Made by a program: the position numbers and the translations under genes. Shown here one piece after another: positions 1 to 8,382 of a stretch of 60,130 nt of DNA; the stretch's first letter is position 1; each line of letters begins with the position of its first letter. The notes beneath the pieces are model-generated. The model did no database searches. It was not told where the DNA came from and saw only the letters and a list, made by a program, of their open reading frames with translations. This DNA comes from JBCCEJ01 sp039030335 (GTDB taxonomy: Bacteria; Pseudomonadota; Gammaproteobacteria; HK1), in the NCBI GenBank assembly GCA_039030335.1, contig JBCCEJ010000032.1, forward strand, positions 1 to 60,130, written 5' to 3'.

Positions 1-2
1 CA

Positions 3-1262
3 TGTGCGATGGTCGAAGACATCATCGAAGTCGCCTGCAAATCATTCGTGCTGCACGGACGCGATGAGCAGCATTCCTTCGAGGTCGGTGGTGACCGCGT
101 GTACTTCGGTACGGGCGGCGCGGCGGTACGCACGCTCGATCTCGATACCCAGCAGTACCGGCCCTCGACACTGCGCGATCTGGCCGACTTCACCCGCCTC
201 GCCGACGCGTTGCCGAACATCTCCTGGTTCACACGATGCTGTGTCGCAACCGACATGGCGGACATCGACGACCTCGACATCAATACCGTTTACGCACTGC
301 TCGCCAACACGCGGAAACCGGTCGGCACCAGCATCACCCTCGCGCACAACGTAGACCCGATCGTCGATATGTTCGATATGGCTGCTGGCGGTGAGGGCGA
401 GTTCGCGAAGCGGCCGTTCGCCAAACTGCACATCAGCCCGATCATCTCACCAATGCGCTATGGCGAAGACGCATTCGAAGTCGGCATGGCGGGTATCCGG
501 CGCGGCATGCCGATCAACACCATCACCGCCGGCATGACGGGAGCCACTTCCCCGGCGACGATCGACGGCATGCTGGCTGCTACTTTCGCCGAAACGCTCG
601 CGGCACTCGTCATGGTCAACGTGTTTGCGCCGGGGCATCCAGTCATCTTCTCGAACTGGCCGTTTGTGATCGATCTGCGCACTGGCGCATTCAGCGGCGG
701 AGGCGGCGAGATCGGACTACTGAACGCAGCCGCCGCGCAGCTCGCCAATCACTTCGACCTGCCCTCTGGCGTCGCTTCCAGCATGTCGGATGCCAAAGCC
801 GTCGACGCTCAGATGGGTATGGAGAAGGCCATGACGTCACTCGCCTGCGGATTGTCTGGCGCGAATATGGTGTACGAGTCTTCGGGCATGATGGCGAGCC
901 TGCTCGGCGCGTCGTTCGAAGCGTTCATCCTGGACGACGAGATGCTCTCGCACGTGTACCGGATGATCCGGGGTGTCGAAGTTTCCGACGACAGTCTTGC
1001 CTTCGAGGCGATGAAGAACGTCATCGCGGGCGAAGGGCATTTCATGGGTGAGATGCAAACCATGGCCGCGATGGAGCGTGACTATTTCTACCCGCGCATC
1101 GGCGACCGGCAGGAGCCGGGTGCGTGGCACGAATCCGGTTCGGTAGACGCCTGGCAGCGTGCGCACACGGCTGCAAAAAAGATCCTGGCAGAACACCAGC
1201 CAGCGTACCTGGCGCCGGCGGTAGACGACCAGATTCGACGGCGCTTCGATATTCGCCTGTAG
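3..1262 (+). CDS. Trimethylamine methyltransferase (MttB) family protein, 5'-truncated by window edge
   Basis: Corrinoid-dependent methyltransferase of the MttB superfamily, which moves a methyl group from a quaternary or tertiary amine (betaines, methylamines) to a corrinoid protein. The reading frame is open back to the first base, so the true start lies outside; about 418 residues are visible against roughly 480-520 for the family. Family-like stretches include GMTGATSPAT, the Gly-rich GGGGEIGLL, DLPSGVASSMSDAK and GLSGANMVYESSGMMASL. There is no in-frame amber codon in the visible part, where pyrrolysine would sit in true MttB, so this is a non-pyrrolysine member such as those acting on glycine betaine or other N-methyl compounds. 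It converges on an operon of amine-related enzymes (positions 1333-7138), which fits an N-methyl-compound pathway. The exact substrate cannot be read from sequence. Confidence 0.88.
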   Translation, partial: CAMVEDIIEVACKSFVLHGRDEQHSFEVGGDRVYFGTGGAAVRTLDLDTQQYRPSTLRDLADFTRLADALPNISWFTRCCVATDMADIDDLDINTVYALLANTRKPVGTSITLAHNVDPIVDMFDMAAGGEGEFAKRPFAKLHISPIISPMRYGEDAFEVGMAGIRRGMPINTITAGMTGATSPATIDGMLAATFAETLAALVMVNVFAPGHPVIFSNWPFVIDLRTGAFSGGGGEIGLLNAAAAQLANHFDLPSGVASSMSDAKAVDAQMGMEKAMTSLACGLSGANMVYESSGMMASLLGASFEAFILDDEMLSHVYRMIRGVEVSDDSLAFEAMKNVIAGEGHFMGEMQTMAAMERDYFYPRIGDRQEPGAWHESGSVDAWQRAHTAAKKILAEHQPAYLAPAVDDQIRRRFDIRL

Positions 1263-1332
1263 GCGCGGTCAGCGGACATCGATCGCGAATCTCAAAACTG
1301 CCCCGAGGCGCCCGGTCGCGCGCCCTACGCAG

Positions 1333-2043
1333 TCAACCCGATCCCTTGACGATGATCGGCACCATTGCCGTCGAGTGCTGAAAATACTGGCAGGTGGCAG
1401 GGGGAGCGACCTTCACGATGGTCAAGCCCTTGATCTCATCTTCCGCGATCCCCGCGTCGAGCAGATGAGGTAGTTGGGTTTCCCTGAACAGATCTTCCCA
1501 GTTGTCGTAGTCGTTCTTCAAAACGCCGGTCGAGGTCAGGTTGCAATAGGTCAGAATCCCGCCGGCTTTAAGCAGCGGATAAGCGTTCCTGATAAACGCG
1601 AACTGATGGATGTGCTGCTGCTCGGCGTTGAGCGGATAGGTGTCGTAGAAAATGCCGTCGAAGGAGCCAGCCGCGAGCGACGAAACGGCGTCTGCGGCCA
1701 GGCCCAGCACAGGCGTGACTTTATGGTCTGCCTGGCTTTGAAAAACTTCCAGGCGTTTGAACACGTCAGCATTGGCTTCGATGATGACGTGCTCGTCCGG
1801 TCCAAAGGATTGAATCGCGGTGGCGGACAGACCCATGCCGAAACCACACTCCAGTACGCGCCCCCGGTTGCGCGTCACGAGCGCCGCGAACTCGTGCATG
1901 TACGGTGCTTCCCAGGCTTCCATTACCGGGTGACCTTCGATCACCAGGGCAGTATCGTCGTAGTCTTCCTTCTGCTGCTGCCAGCGCTCCTGTTGCGCAC
2001 CTTCCGGCAGATGGTGATAACCGCTCGAAGCTTCTTCGGCCAT
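1333..2043 (-). CDS. Guanidinoacetate N-methyltransferase-like SAM methyltransferase
   Basis: Class I SAM-dependent methyltransferase, 236 aa, the length of animal GAMT. The resemblance to guanidinoacetate methyltransferase runs through most of the chain: VMEAWEAPYMHEFA near residue 40, the SAM-binding GRVLECGFGMGLSA near 60, DEHVIIEAN with the acidic residue after strand 2, DGIFYDTYPL near 130, HQFAFIRNAYPLLKAGG and LTYCNLTS. GAMT makes creatine from guanidinoacetate; the family also contains enzymes on related guanidino or carboxylate acceptors, so the substrate is inferred. It is the last gene of a minus-strand run with a pentein amidino enzyme and an amine oxidase upstream. An AGGAAAAG ribosome site lies about 13-20 nt before the ATG. 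GAMT-like genes are uncommon in bacteria. Confidence 0.85.
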   Translation of the reverse strand: MAEEASSGYHHLPEGAQQERWQQQKEDYDDTALVIEGHPVMEAWEAPYMHEFAALVTRNRGRVLECGFGMGLSATAIQSFGPDEHVIIEANADVFKRLEVFQSQADHKVTPVLGLAADAVSSLAAGSFDGIFYDTYPLNAEQQHIHQFAFIRNAYPLLKAGGILTYCNLTSTGVLKNDYDNWEDLFRETQLPHLLDAGIAEDEIKGLTIVKVAPPATCQYFQHSTAMVPIIVKGSG

Positions 2044-2203
2044 TTCGACTTTGCTCTTTTCCTGGGGTTCTGGTGCTCACCCTACCCGAACGCGGAGCTC
2101 ACGGGCTTCGCTGCGCGGAGGTGATCCTGCCGCCTCATACCAATCGGGCCGCGGAACCGGACGCGTTCTAATCCGACACGGTCGTACCTCAAGTCATCGT
2201 CAT

Positions 2204-3523
2204 CTATCGATCGAACTGGCTGTCGGGTGTAGCGAGACCATAGTGTTCCCGAAGCGTCGACCCTCGGTACCCGGTTCTGAAGAGTCCGCGCTGTTGAAGC
2301 AGCGGCACGACTTCGTCGACAAAAATCTCCAGCATGCCGGGCAGTACAGGCGGCATGACATTGAATCCGTCAGCCGCGCGCGAATCGAACCACTCCACCA
2401 TCAGATCGACGACTTGCTCGGGCGTCCCGGCGAAGGTGTGGTGGCCCCGGGCACCCGCCAGCATGGCGAGCAGCTGCCGTAGCGTCGGCTGTTCGCGCCG
2501 CACCAGATTGACGATGACGTCGGTCCGGCTGCGTGCCGCCTGAACGGTTTCCGGATCCGGGAAGTCGTCCACGCAAAGAGGTTTATCCAACGGCAGATGG
2601 GAAAAGTCGAACCCACCGAAGCGCGCCGACATGCGGCTTCGCCCGACTTCCGGGTCGGCCAACTGACCAAGCTCGTCCGCGAGCGCGGTTGCCTCTGCTT
2701 CCGTGGACGCGAGCACCGGGCTGAGACCCGGCAAGATGAGTACCTGATCGGGATTGCGCCCGAATTCGCGCACGCGGGCTTTGAGATCGCCGTAGAAGTC
2801 GACAGCCGTGCGTTTTTCAAGCTGGGCGGTGAATACCGCTTCGGCATGGCGCGCCGCGAAGTTTCGCCCGGTTTCCGACGACCCGGCCTGAACGAGCACC
2901 GGACGGCCCTGAGGGCAGCGCGGCAAATTGAGCGGGCCGGCCACTTTGTAGAACGCACCGTCGTGGTCGATGGGGCGAATCTGCTCACCGTCGGCGTATC
3001 TTCCGCTCCCCCGGTCGTCATGAATCGCGTCCGCGCCCCAGCTGTCCCAGAGGCCCTTGACGACCTCCATGAACTCCTCACCGCGCTCGTAACGCGTGGA
3101 GTGGTCCAGCGCGTTGTCGCCAAAATTGCGCGCCGCGGTCGCAAGCCAGGAAGTGACGATGTTCCACCCGATGCGACCACGACTGATGTGGTCCAGCGAA
3201 GCGAACTGACGCGCCAGGTTGAAGGGTTCCGTGTAGGTAGTGGAAGCGGTGGAGATGAGACCGATGCGCTCGGTGCTGACCGCGAGCGCACCGAGCGTAG
3301 TCAGCGGTTCCAGCCCGGTGCGTGGTCCCTTGACGATATCTTCGCTGAGCGCCAGCTGGTCCGCGAAGAATATCGAGTCGAACAACCCGGCTTCGGCCTT
3401 CCGGGCGACGTCCTGGTAGTAGCTGATGTCGAACACGGAGAGCGGTGATGCGCCGTGATAACGCCATGACGCCTCGTGATGACCACGCGAATGGATGAAC
3501 AGGTTGAGGTGCATCTGACGCAT
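2204..3523 (-). CDS. LLM-class flavin-dependent monooxygenase, NtaA/SnaA/DszA type
   Basis: Bacterial luciferase-like monooxygenase, 439 aa, in the NtaA (nitrilotriacetate monooxygenase component A)/SnaA/DszA subgroup. Such enzymes use reduced FMN from a separate reductase and O2 to cleave C-N or C-S bonds. Subgroup features are the N-terminal HLNLFIHSRGHHEASWRYHG-like opening, FDSIFFADQ, ISRGRIGWNIVTSW, the insertion carrying IRPIDHDGAFYKVAGPLN, and PVLVQAGSSETGR. No flavin reductase gene is visible next to it. It lies between the DAO-family oxidase and the GAMT-like gene on the same strand; the 160-193 bp spacings leave open whether all are one transcript. The substrate is unknown; an N-substituted amino or guanidino acid would fit the neighbours. 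Confidence 0.88.
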   Translation of the reverse strand: MRQMHLNLFIHSRGHHEASWRYHGASPLSVFDISYYQDVARKAEAGLFDSIFFADQLALSEDIVKGPRTGLEPLTTLGALAVSTERIGLISTASTTYTEPFNLARQFASLDHISRGRIGWNIVTSWLATAARNFGDNALDHSTRYERGEEFMEVVKGLWDSWGADAIHDDRGSGRYADGEQIRPIDHDGAFYKVAGPLNLPRCPQGRPVLVQAGSSETGRNFAARHAEAVFTAQLEKRTAVDFYGDLKARVREFGRNPDQVLILPGLSPVLASTEAEATALADELGQLADPEVGRSRMSARFGGFDFSHLPLDKPLCVDDFPDPETVQAARSRTDVIVNLVRREQPTLRQLLAMLAGARGHHTFAGTPEQVVDLMVEWFDSRAADGFNVMPPVLPGMLEIFVDEVVPLLQQRGLFRTGYRGSTLREHYGLATPDSQFDR

Positions 3524-3716
3524 GTGTAATGCTTACCGGTTTCGTCACGACGGTGCAGTCTAACGGTTTGGCATGTAGTTGTAGACGATGGTCACGATCC
3601 CGGGACATACGAAGAACTGGCAGACTCGGTGCGCCCGCGGTCGGTATGCGCGGCCCGGCTTCGGGCTGAGGCGTCGCGCGCCGCTTGTTACGGCACCGGC
3701 CTGTCCGGCCATCGCA

Positions 3717-4892
3717 TCAGGCCTTGAAACCAGTTTCCACCAATGGCTCGTTGTCCAGCACCCGTTGATACGAGAGCCGGGTTAAATCGATGGTCTGGTA
3801 ACCGCCTTCCGTTATCAACTCGGTGAGCGCGCGCCCGATGGCCGGGGCCTTCTGCAGCCCGGCGCCTGAAAATCCCAGTGCGAAGAAAAAGTTATCAACG
3901 CGCCCGGACCAGGAGCCGATGATCGCGTTGCCGTCGAACCAGTTCATCGCATAATGACCGGCCCATGCCCGTCTCAGCTTGATTTGCTCGAACGCGGGCA
4001 CGCGGTGCGCCAGGGCCGGCCAGATGACCGATTCGAACTGGTCGTAGTCGCTTTGCTGAACCTCCCACTGAAACCCGCCTTTCGCATCCGCAGGTGTGAG
4101 ACCGGTCGCGTAGCCCGCACCTTCGTTTCGGAACATGACGCCGCTGGAATCTTTGGTCAGCGGTACTTCACCGACCGGGCGCGCAGCGTCGAAATGAAAA
4201 GTGGGGCGACTCAGCGGCTCCACCGGTACATCCATGCCCACCATTGCGCAGATGGCCGGTGCCCACGCGCCAGCGACATTGACGACGGCGTCGACTTTCA
4301 TCGACCGACCAGACGCGAGCGCTACCCGCGCGACCCTGCTGCCGCAGACTTCAAGACCGGTCACTTTGTCTTTGACGTAACGGACGCCAAGGCTCTCGGC
4401 CTTCCGACGTATGCCAGTCAACGCGGCGTGTGGATCGATGGTGCCGTCGTCCGGACCGAACAATCCGGCATCCACGTCATCCGTCCTCAGAAAAGGGAAA
4501 CGCTCAGCCAGTGCGTCCCGGTCCAGCAATTCGTTGGCGACGCCCTGCCCGGTCTGCACGGCGAAGCTGGTTTCAAGCCCGCGCACTTTCGGGCGGCCGG
4601 TGGCGAGGTAGAGATAGCCGTGCCGTCTGTACGGGAAGATGCCCGGCTGCCCGTCGACGTCCATCAGTCGGGCAAAGTCCAGAAACACCTCGCGCCCGTA
4701 GCGCGACATCTCGATGTTCTCTGGCAAGCCGTACATCAGGCGCACGCCGCCGGCAGAGCGCGGCGCGGCGGCCCATGCGTAGTTGGGGTCGGGTTCGATG
4801 ACACAAACCTCTGCCGCATGACCGGCCATCGCCATGTGGTAGGCGACGGAGGAGCCGACGATCGACCCGCCGATGACCACGATATCCGTCAA
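3717..4892 (-). CDS. FAD-dependent oxidoreductase, DAO / sarcosine oxidase-like
   Basis: D-amino-acid-oxidase-fold flavoprotein, 391 aa. The N-terminal dinucleotide-binding strand reads IVVIGGSIVGSSVAYHMA, with Ser at the third glycine position. Other family features are AAPRSAGGVRLMYGLPENIEMS, a DGTIDPHAALTGIRRKAESLG stretch typical of sarcosine/dimethylglycine dehydrogenase relatives, VVNVAGAWAP, and the C-terminal FFALGFSGAGLQKAPAIGRALTELI that closes the FAD site. The family oxidatively demethylates or deaminates secondary amines such as sarcosine. With an MttB-family demethylase, a GAMT-like enzyme and two flavin monooxygenases nearby, oxidation of an N-methylated glycine derivative is plausible but inferred. 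A 59-bp gap separates it from the upstream monooxygenase gene, suggesting cotranscription. Confidence 0.88.
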   Translation of the reverse strand: MTDIVVIGGSIVGSSVAYHMAMAGHAAEVCVIEPDPNYAWAAAPRSAGGVRLMYGLPENIEMSRYGREVFLDFARLMDVDGQPGIFPYRRHGYLYLATGRPKVRGLETSFAVQTGQGVANELLDRDALAERFPFLRTDDVDAGLFGPDDGTIDPHAALTGIRRKAESLGVRYVKDKVTGLEVCGSRVARVALASGRSMKVDAVVNVAGAWAPAICAMVGMDVPVEPLSRPTFHFDAARPVGEVPLTKDSSGVMFRNEGAGYATGLTPADAKGGFQWEVQQSDYDQFESVIWPALAHRVPAFEQIKLRRAWAGHYAMNWFDGNAIIGSWSGRVDNFFFALGFSGAGLQKAPAIGRALTELITEGGYQTIDLTRLSYQRVLDNEPLVETGFKA

Positions 4893-4951
4893 CGCACTAA
4901 CGCGGGTTCAGTCACACCGGCAAAAAGCTCCGAAGCCACCGATCGGAAGGC

Positions 4952-6067
4952 TCAAGCCACTTCCGGCAAACGGCTCGCCACTCTGCCGGCGAAGTGTGGC
5001 AGCACCTTTTCGGAGAAGGTCCTCGCCGCTTGCGCGTGCGGATACCCCGACAGGCAGAAACTGGAGCAACCCGCGTCAACGAACTCTTCGAGCGTCCCGG
5101 CAACCTGCTCCGGGTTCCCGACCACCGCAATGCCGGCGCCTGCCCTGACCTTGGAGATACCGGTCCAAAGATGGGGTCCGAGCTTCATGCTGTCGCCCGA
5201 CTCTTCGAGCAAACGCCACACCTGCCGGTTGGCCTCGGAGGTACGTCGTATGCCGTCGGCGGCACTGCGACTGCGGCGCATATTGGCGAGTTGCAATCCT
5301 TCGACATTCCCGACGAGTCGGGCCGCGTCTTCCCAGGCCTGCTCTTCGGTGTCGGCGCAGATTATCTGCAAGCGCATACCAAACTCGATCGCATCACGAC
5401 GGCCGTAGCGCGCCGCGCGGTTGCGGAGATCTGCGATCTTCTCGCGAATGGATGCCGGCCGGTCGCCCCAGAACAGATGCACTGACGAGTGTTTGGCGGA
5501 GATCTCCAACGCCTGCTCGGACGCGCCGCCAAGAAAAAAAGGCGGGTGCGGGCGCTGTAGCGGCTTCGGTTCAATACATGCATCGACGCGATAGTGTTTC
5601 CCTTCGAAGCCGATCGGCTCGTCGCTCATCCATAGCCGCTTCATCACTTCGACTTCTTCGTCCATCTTCTCGTAACGGACTGTCTTGGTGTCGGGGATAC
5701 CGTCAGCCAGCGTGTCGTCGTCATTGATACCGGCGATGAGGTTGATGCACAGCCGGCCGCCGGAGAGCTGATCCAGGGTCGCGAACATCTTCGCTGACAG
5801 AACCGGATTGCAGTAGGCCGACCGGAGCGCAACCAGCGGAGCGACATTGCGCGTACGGGCCACGTAGTACGAGCCGGTGACGGTGGCTTCCCAGCACGCC
5901 GCATTCACCGGCATCAGCATGTAGGTGAAACCGCCGTTGTCGACCACCTCGACGATCTCATCGAACAGCTCACGGCTTTGAGGAATGCGCCCGGCCGGGT
6001 CACTCAGGCAATGATTATCGCCGCTGGTCGGCAGGAACCATCCGAACGTCAATTCACGATTCATCAC
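4952..6067 (-). CDS. LLM-class flavin-dependent oxidoreductase, SsuD-like
   Basis: Luciferase-like monooxygenase of the alkanesulfonate monooxygenase (SsuD) subgroup, 371 aa. Diagnostic stretches are LTFGWFLPTSGDNHCL, GFTYMLMPVNAACWEATV, PVLSAKMFATLDQLSGGRLCINLIAG, the MDEEVEVMKRLW helix and HPPFFLGGASEQALEISAKH. Members use FMNH2 and O2 to break C-S bonds or oxidise other small organics. A strong AGGAGG site sits upstream; spacing fits either a GTG at 6067 or the adjacent ATG at 6064 equally well. This is the second gene of the minus-strand run after the pentein enzyme. With the NtaA-type gene it makes two LLM enzymes in one operon, so the pathway probably has two separate oxidative cleavages. 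The substrate cannot be assigned. Confidence 0.88.
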   Translation of the reverse strand: MMNRELTFGWFLPTSGDNHCLSDPAGRIPQSRELFDEIVEVVDNGGFTYMLMPVNAACWEATVTGSYYVARTRNVAPLVALRSAYCNPVLSAKMFATLDQLSGGRLCINLIAGINDDDTLADGIPDTKTVRYEKMDEEVEVMKRLWMSDEPIGFEGKHYRVDACIEPKPLQRPHPPFFLGGASEQALEISAKHSSVHLFWGDRPASIREKIADLRNRAARYGRRDAIEFGMRLQIICADTEEQAWEDAARLVGNVEGLQLANMRRSRSAADGIRRTSEANRQVWRLLEESGDSMKLGPHLWTGISKVRAGAGIAVVGNPEQVAGTLEEFVDAGCSSFCLSGYPHAQAARTFSEKVLPHFAGRVASRLPEVA

Positions 6068-6187
6068 GAGAAGAGCCTCCTGTCTGGCCGTCTGACCGCC
6101 CGATCTCCCGTACCCGGGAAGAAGACAGTCCCGATCCTGGCAGGAATCGCAGCCTGCGCCAACGCGCGGCTGCCGGCGCGGTATTCT

Positions 6188-7138
6188 TCATCCAACGCGC
6201 TCGCGTTCCAGCACGCCCGTCAGGCAGCCAAAGCCGCCAGCGGCTTTTACGAGCTCATCGGCGGCCAGTTCGATGCACTCGACGCCGAGCGACGCATAGA
6301 AAGACGCGAACGGCGGCACTGAACTCTTCATGACGATGCGCCGTTCGCCGACCGTTACGAAGTTGAGTGCCTGATTCATCACCGTATCTTGAGCGTCGGG
6401 CAGAAAGGCGACCTGCACGTCACGTTCGCGCAACGCCTCGACCAGGCGATGCGGTGTGCGCCGTGGCCAGGCGATGCTGAGATCGCGCGCGACGGTGCGG
6501 AACATACCCATCAGGTGCATGGTGCCAAACGGCAGATCGACGAGCAGCACATCGACGCCAAGGCCCTGCAACGACTCGGCGACCTGGCCCGCACCGTAAG
6601 CGTTGGTTCGCAAGCCGATGCCGATGACCACGGTGCTGGCATCGATCCACATCGCGTCAGCGCCTTCAAAGGTGCCGCGCCCGCTCACGCTCCGCAGTAT
6701 CGGCACGCCGATGTCGGCCAACCGCCTCGCGATAACCCGCTCTTCACCAGCGCGCACGGTCGATGCCGGGCGCGCCAGAATTACACCTTCAGGCGTCGCA
6801 AACATCAGGTCGGCACAAAACATCTGATTGGGGTTTGGAATGTCCGGCGGATCGGCGTAATGCACCGTCACTCCCAACTCGCGAAACCGCTTCGCGAGCC
6901 GGTCGTGCTCTGAAGCTGCCAGAGCCACATCGAGCGGTGCGAGCATTTGTACAGCACCCGGATCGGCAGAAGCGGCCAGCTCGGGGCCGGGCCGGTGCAC
7001 CACCACGGCCTTCAGCGCGCCCCACTCGCTGTCGATACCGCAGCGCGCCCACACGGTGCCGAGCTCTTGAGCGACTGACAGTGTGCGTGGGGACCAGCCA
7101 TCGCCGCCGTACGCAGAGGTCCCGAAAGTGCTTTCCAT
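6188..7138 (-). CDS. Pentein-fold amidinohydrolase/amidinotransferase family protein (DDAH/arginine deiminase-like)
   Basis: Guanidine-modifying enzyme of the pentein superfamily, 316 aa; members deiminate arginine, hydrolyse dimethylarginine or transfer amidino groups through a catalytic cysteine. Visible elements are the N-terminal SEWGALKAVVVHRPGPEL, PNPNQMFCADLMFATPEG, the acidic GTFEGADAMWID, GLRTNAYGAGQ, a histidine in TMHLMGMF, and a C-terminal cysteine in GGFGCLTGVLE as the presumed nucleophile. The His-Leu-Asp triplet of arginine deiminases is His-Leu-Met here, and the AGAT-type C-terminus is absent, so a dimethylargininase-like hydrolase is more likely than an amidinotransferase. 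It heads the run that ends in the GAMT-like gene, so the operon seems to handle guanidino compounds. The 268 bp before it is a divergent intergenic region shared with the aldolase gene. Confidence 0.82.
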   Translation of the reverse strand: MESTFGTSAYGGDGWSPRTLSVAQELGTVWARCGIDSEWGALKAVVVHRPGPELAASADPGAVQMLAPLDVALAASEHDRLAKRFRELGVTVHYADPPDIPNPNQMFCADLMFATPEGVILARPASTVRAGEERVIARRLADIGVPILRSVSGRGTFEGADAMWIDASTVVIGIGLRTNAYGAGQVAESLQGLGVDVLLVDLPFGTMHLMGMFRTVARDLSIAWPRRTPHRLVEALRERDVQVAFLPDAQDTVMNQALNFVTVGERRIVMKSSVPPFASFYASLGVECIELAADELVKAAGGFGCLTGVLERERVG

Positions 7139-7430
7139 CCGTAACTTCCTCGCGGCGCCGTTTCCGAATCGGGTTCAGGGCTCGCCATGTTAGCGAATCG
7201 AGCAACAACCATGCCGCGCCGCTCGATCACGCCGTCCTGGCGCGGGCAGGCCGGCACCGGCTGACAACCAACACCTTTCGTAGTCCAATGCGATCATCGG
7301 CCACTGCCGGCAGGAACTTCCGGCGGCCGGTCGACCAGATCGTTCATGCCGACGTTCCAGGGCCGACGCGTTCCGCCAGTTCCTGTCCATCGGCCGATCG
7401 CACGGCATGAGCGCGAACAAGGGAGCAGAC

Positions 7431-8180
7431 GTGAAAGAACAGCAGCTACGCGAAGACCTGGCCGGCCTGTTTCGCATCAGTGCCTTCCTCGGCTGGGAAG
7501 ACTCGTTCAATACGCACTACACGGTCAGGGTGCCGGACAGCGACCCGCCGCGCTTCCTGATGAATCCGTACGGCGTGCGTTTCGATGAGTTGAAGGCCTC
7601 CGATCTGGTCACGCTGGATCTCGACGGTCAGGTGATCGGCGAGACGGAGCACCCGGTGAACGAAGCCGGGTTCGTCATTCACAGTGCCATCCATCGCGAC
7701 CGCCACGACGCGATCTGCATCATCCACACGCACACGCACGCCGGCATGGCCGTGGCTGCGATGGCCGATGGCCTGCTGCCGATCGGCATCTTCGCGCTCG
7801 GCTTTCACGGCAAGCTCTCCTACCACGACTTCGAGGGCGGCAGCGGCCGCCACAACCTGAGTGAGCGCGAACGGCTGGCGGAAAGCCTTGGCAGCACGAA
7901 CTCGGCGATGATCATGCGCAATCACGGACTGCTGACCGTCGGCGCCACCGTCGCCGAAGCGTTCATCTGGATGTTCAGACTGAACCGGGCGTGCGAGGTG
8001 CAGGTGCTGACACACGGCGCCGGTTCCGGCTACGTCATGCCGAGCGAGCAGGCCGCGCACAACACGGCCATCGCGACGCGGGACTTCGTGTCGGCTTACG
8101 GGTCGGGTAGCCCTGGCGAAATCGAGTTCCAGGCCTTTCTTCGGAGAGTCGAGCGGGACGACGCTTCGTTTCGGGATTGA
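7431..8180 (+). CDS. Class II aldolase/adducin family protein
   Basis: Zinc-dependent class II aldolase/adducin-fold protein of about 249 aa, related to fuculose/ribulose phosphate aldolases and epimerases but probably acting on a non-sugar carboxylate or alcohol. The metal ligands are visible as CIIHTHTHAG near residue 105 and the later MRNHGLLTVGATVAEAFIWM. FLMNPYGVRFDEL and SDLVTLDLDGQVIG are the standard N-terminal substrate-loop region. A longer ATG start at 7407 exists, but GGGAG lies correctly in front of the GTG at 7431 and nothing comparable precedes 7407, so I use the GTG. It is transcribed away from the guanidino operon and ends before the island. Its role in the pathway is unknown. 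Confidence 0.85.
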   Translation: MKEQQLREDLAGLFRISAFLGWEDSFNTHYTVRVPDSDPPRFLMNPYGVRFDELKASDLVTLDLDGQVIGETEHPVNEAGFVIHSAIHRDRHDAICIIHTHTHAGMAVAAMADGLLPIGIFALGFHGKLSYHDFEGGSGRHNLSERERLAESLGSTNSAMIMRNHGLLTVGATVAEAFIWMFRLNRACEVQVLTHGAGSGYVMPSEQAAHNTAIATRDFVSAYGSGSPGEIEFQAFLRRVERDDASFRD

Positions 8181-8340
8181 GTTGCAGCGCCCGCAGCGAG
8201 TCATGACGCTGTTGCCAGCACGGCCAGCGCTACCCAGCTTCTAAGCCGCGTGCCGTCGCGCCCACCGTCACCGCAGAACCTGGCCACGTGTTGAGCGACA
8301 CCGCATTCGGTAACTGGCAAACATCGCCGGCCGGTGTGGA

Positions 8341-8374
8341 ACAAAAAATTGATCGCGCCGCTCACGCGGCGCGA
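8341..8374 (-). terminator. Rho-independent terminator of the TIR-NACHT-FGE gene
   Basis: Read on the minus strand: a 9-bp perfect stem (TCGCGCCGC and its complement, plus-strand arms 8353-8361 and 8366-8374) with a 4-nt loop. It is followed after four bases by a run of six T (plus-strand A-run 8343-8348). It begins 9 nt after the stop codon of the TIR-NACHT-FGE gene, so this gene is probably the last in its transcript. Confidence 0.85.
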
Positions 8375-8382
8375 GACAGGGT

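Noticed and set aside
1..1262. Pyrrolysine (amber read-through) in the MttB-family gene
   Set aside because: No in-frame TAG in the visible frame; non-Pyl member.
3954..5408. 484-codon plus-strand frame
   Set aside because: Antisense shadow of the DAO and SsuD-like genes, common in GC-rich DNA.
8181..8382. Template repeat of a diversity-generating retroelement downstream of the FGE domain
   Set aside because: No near copy of the C-terminal coding segment and no reverse transcriptase; the region holds a terminator.
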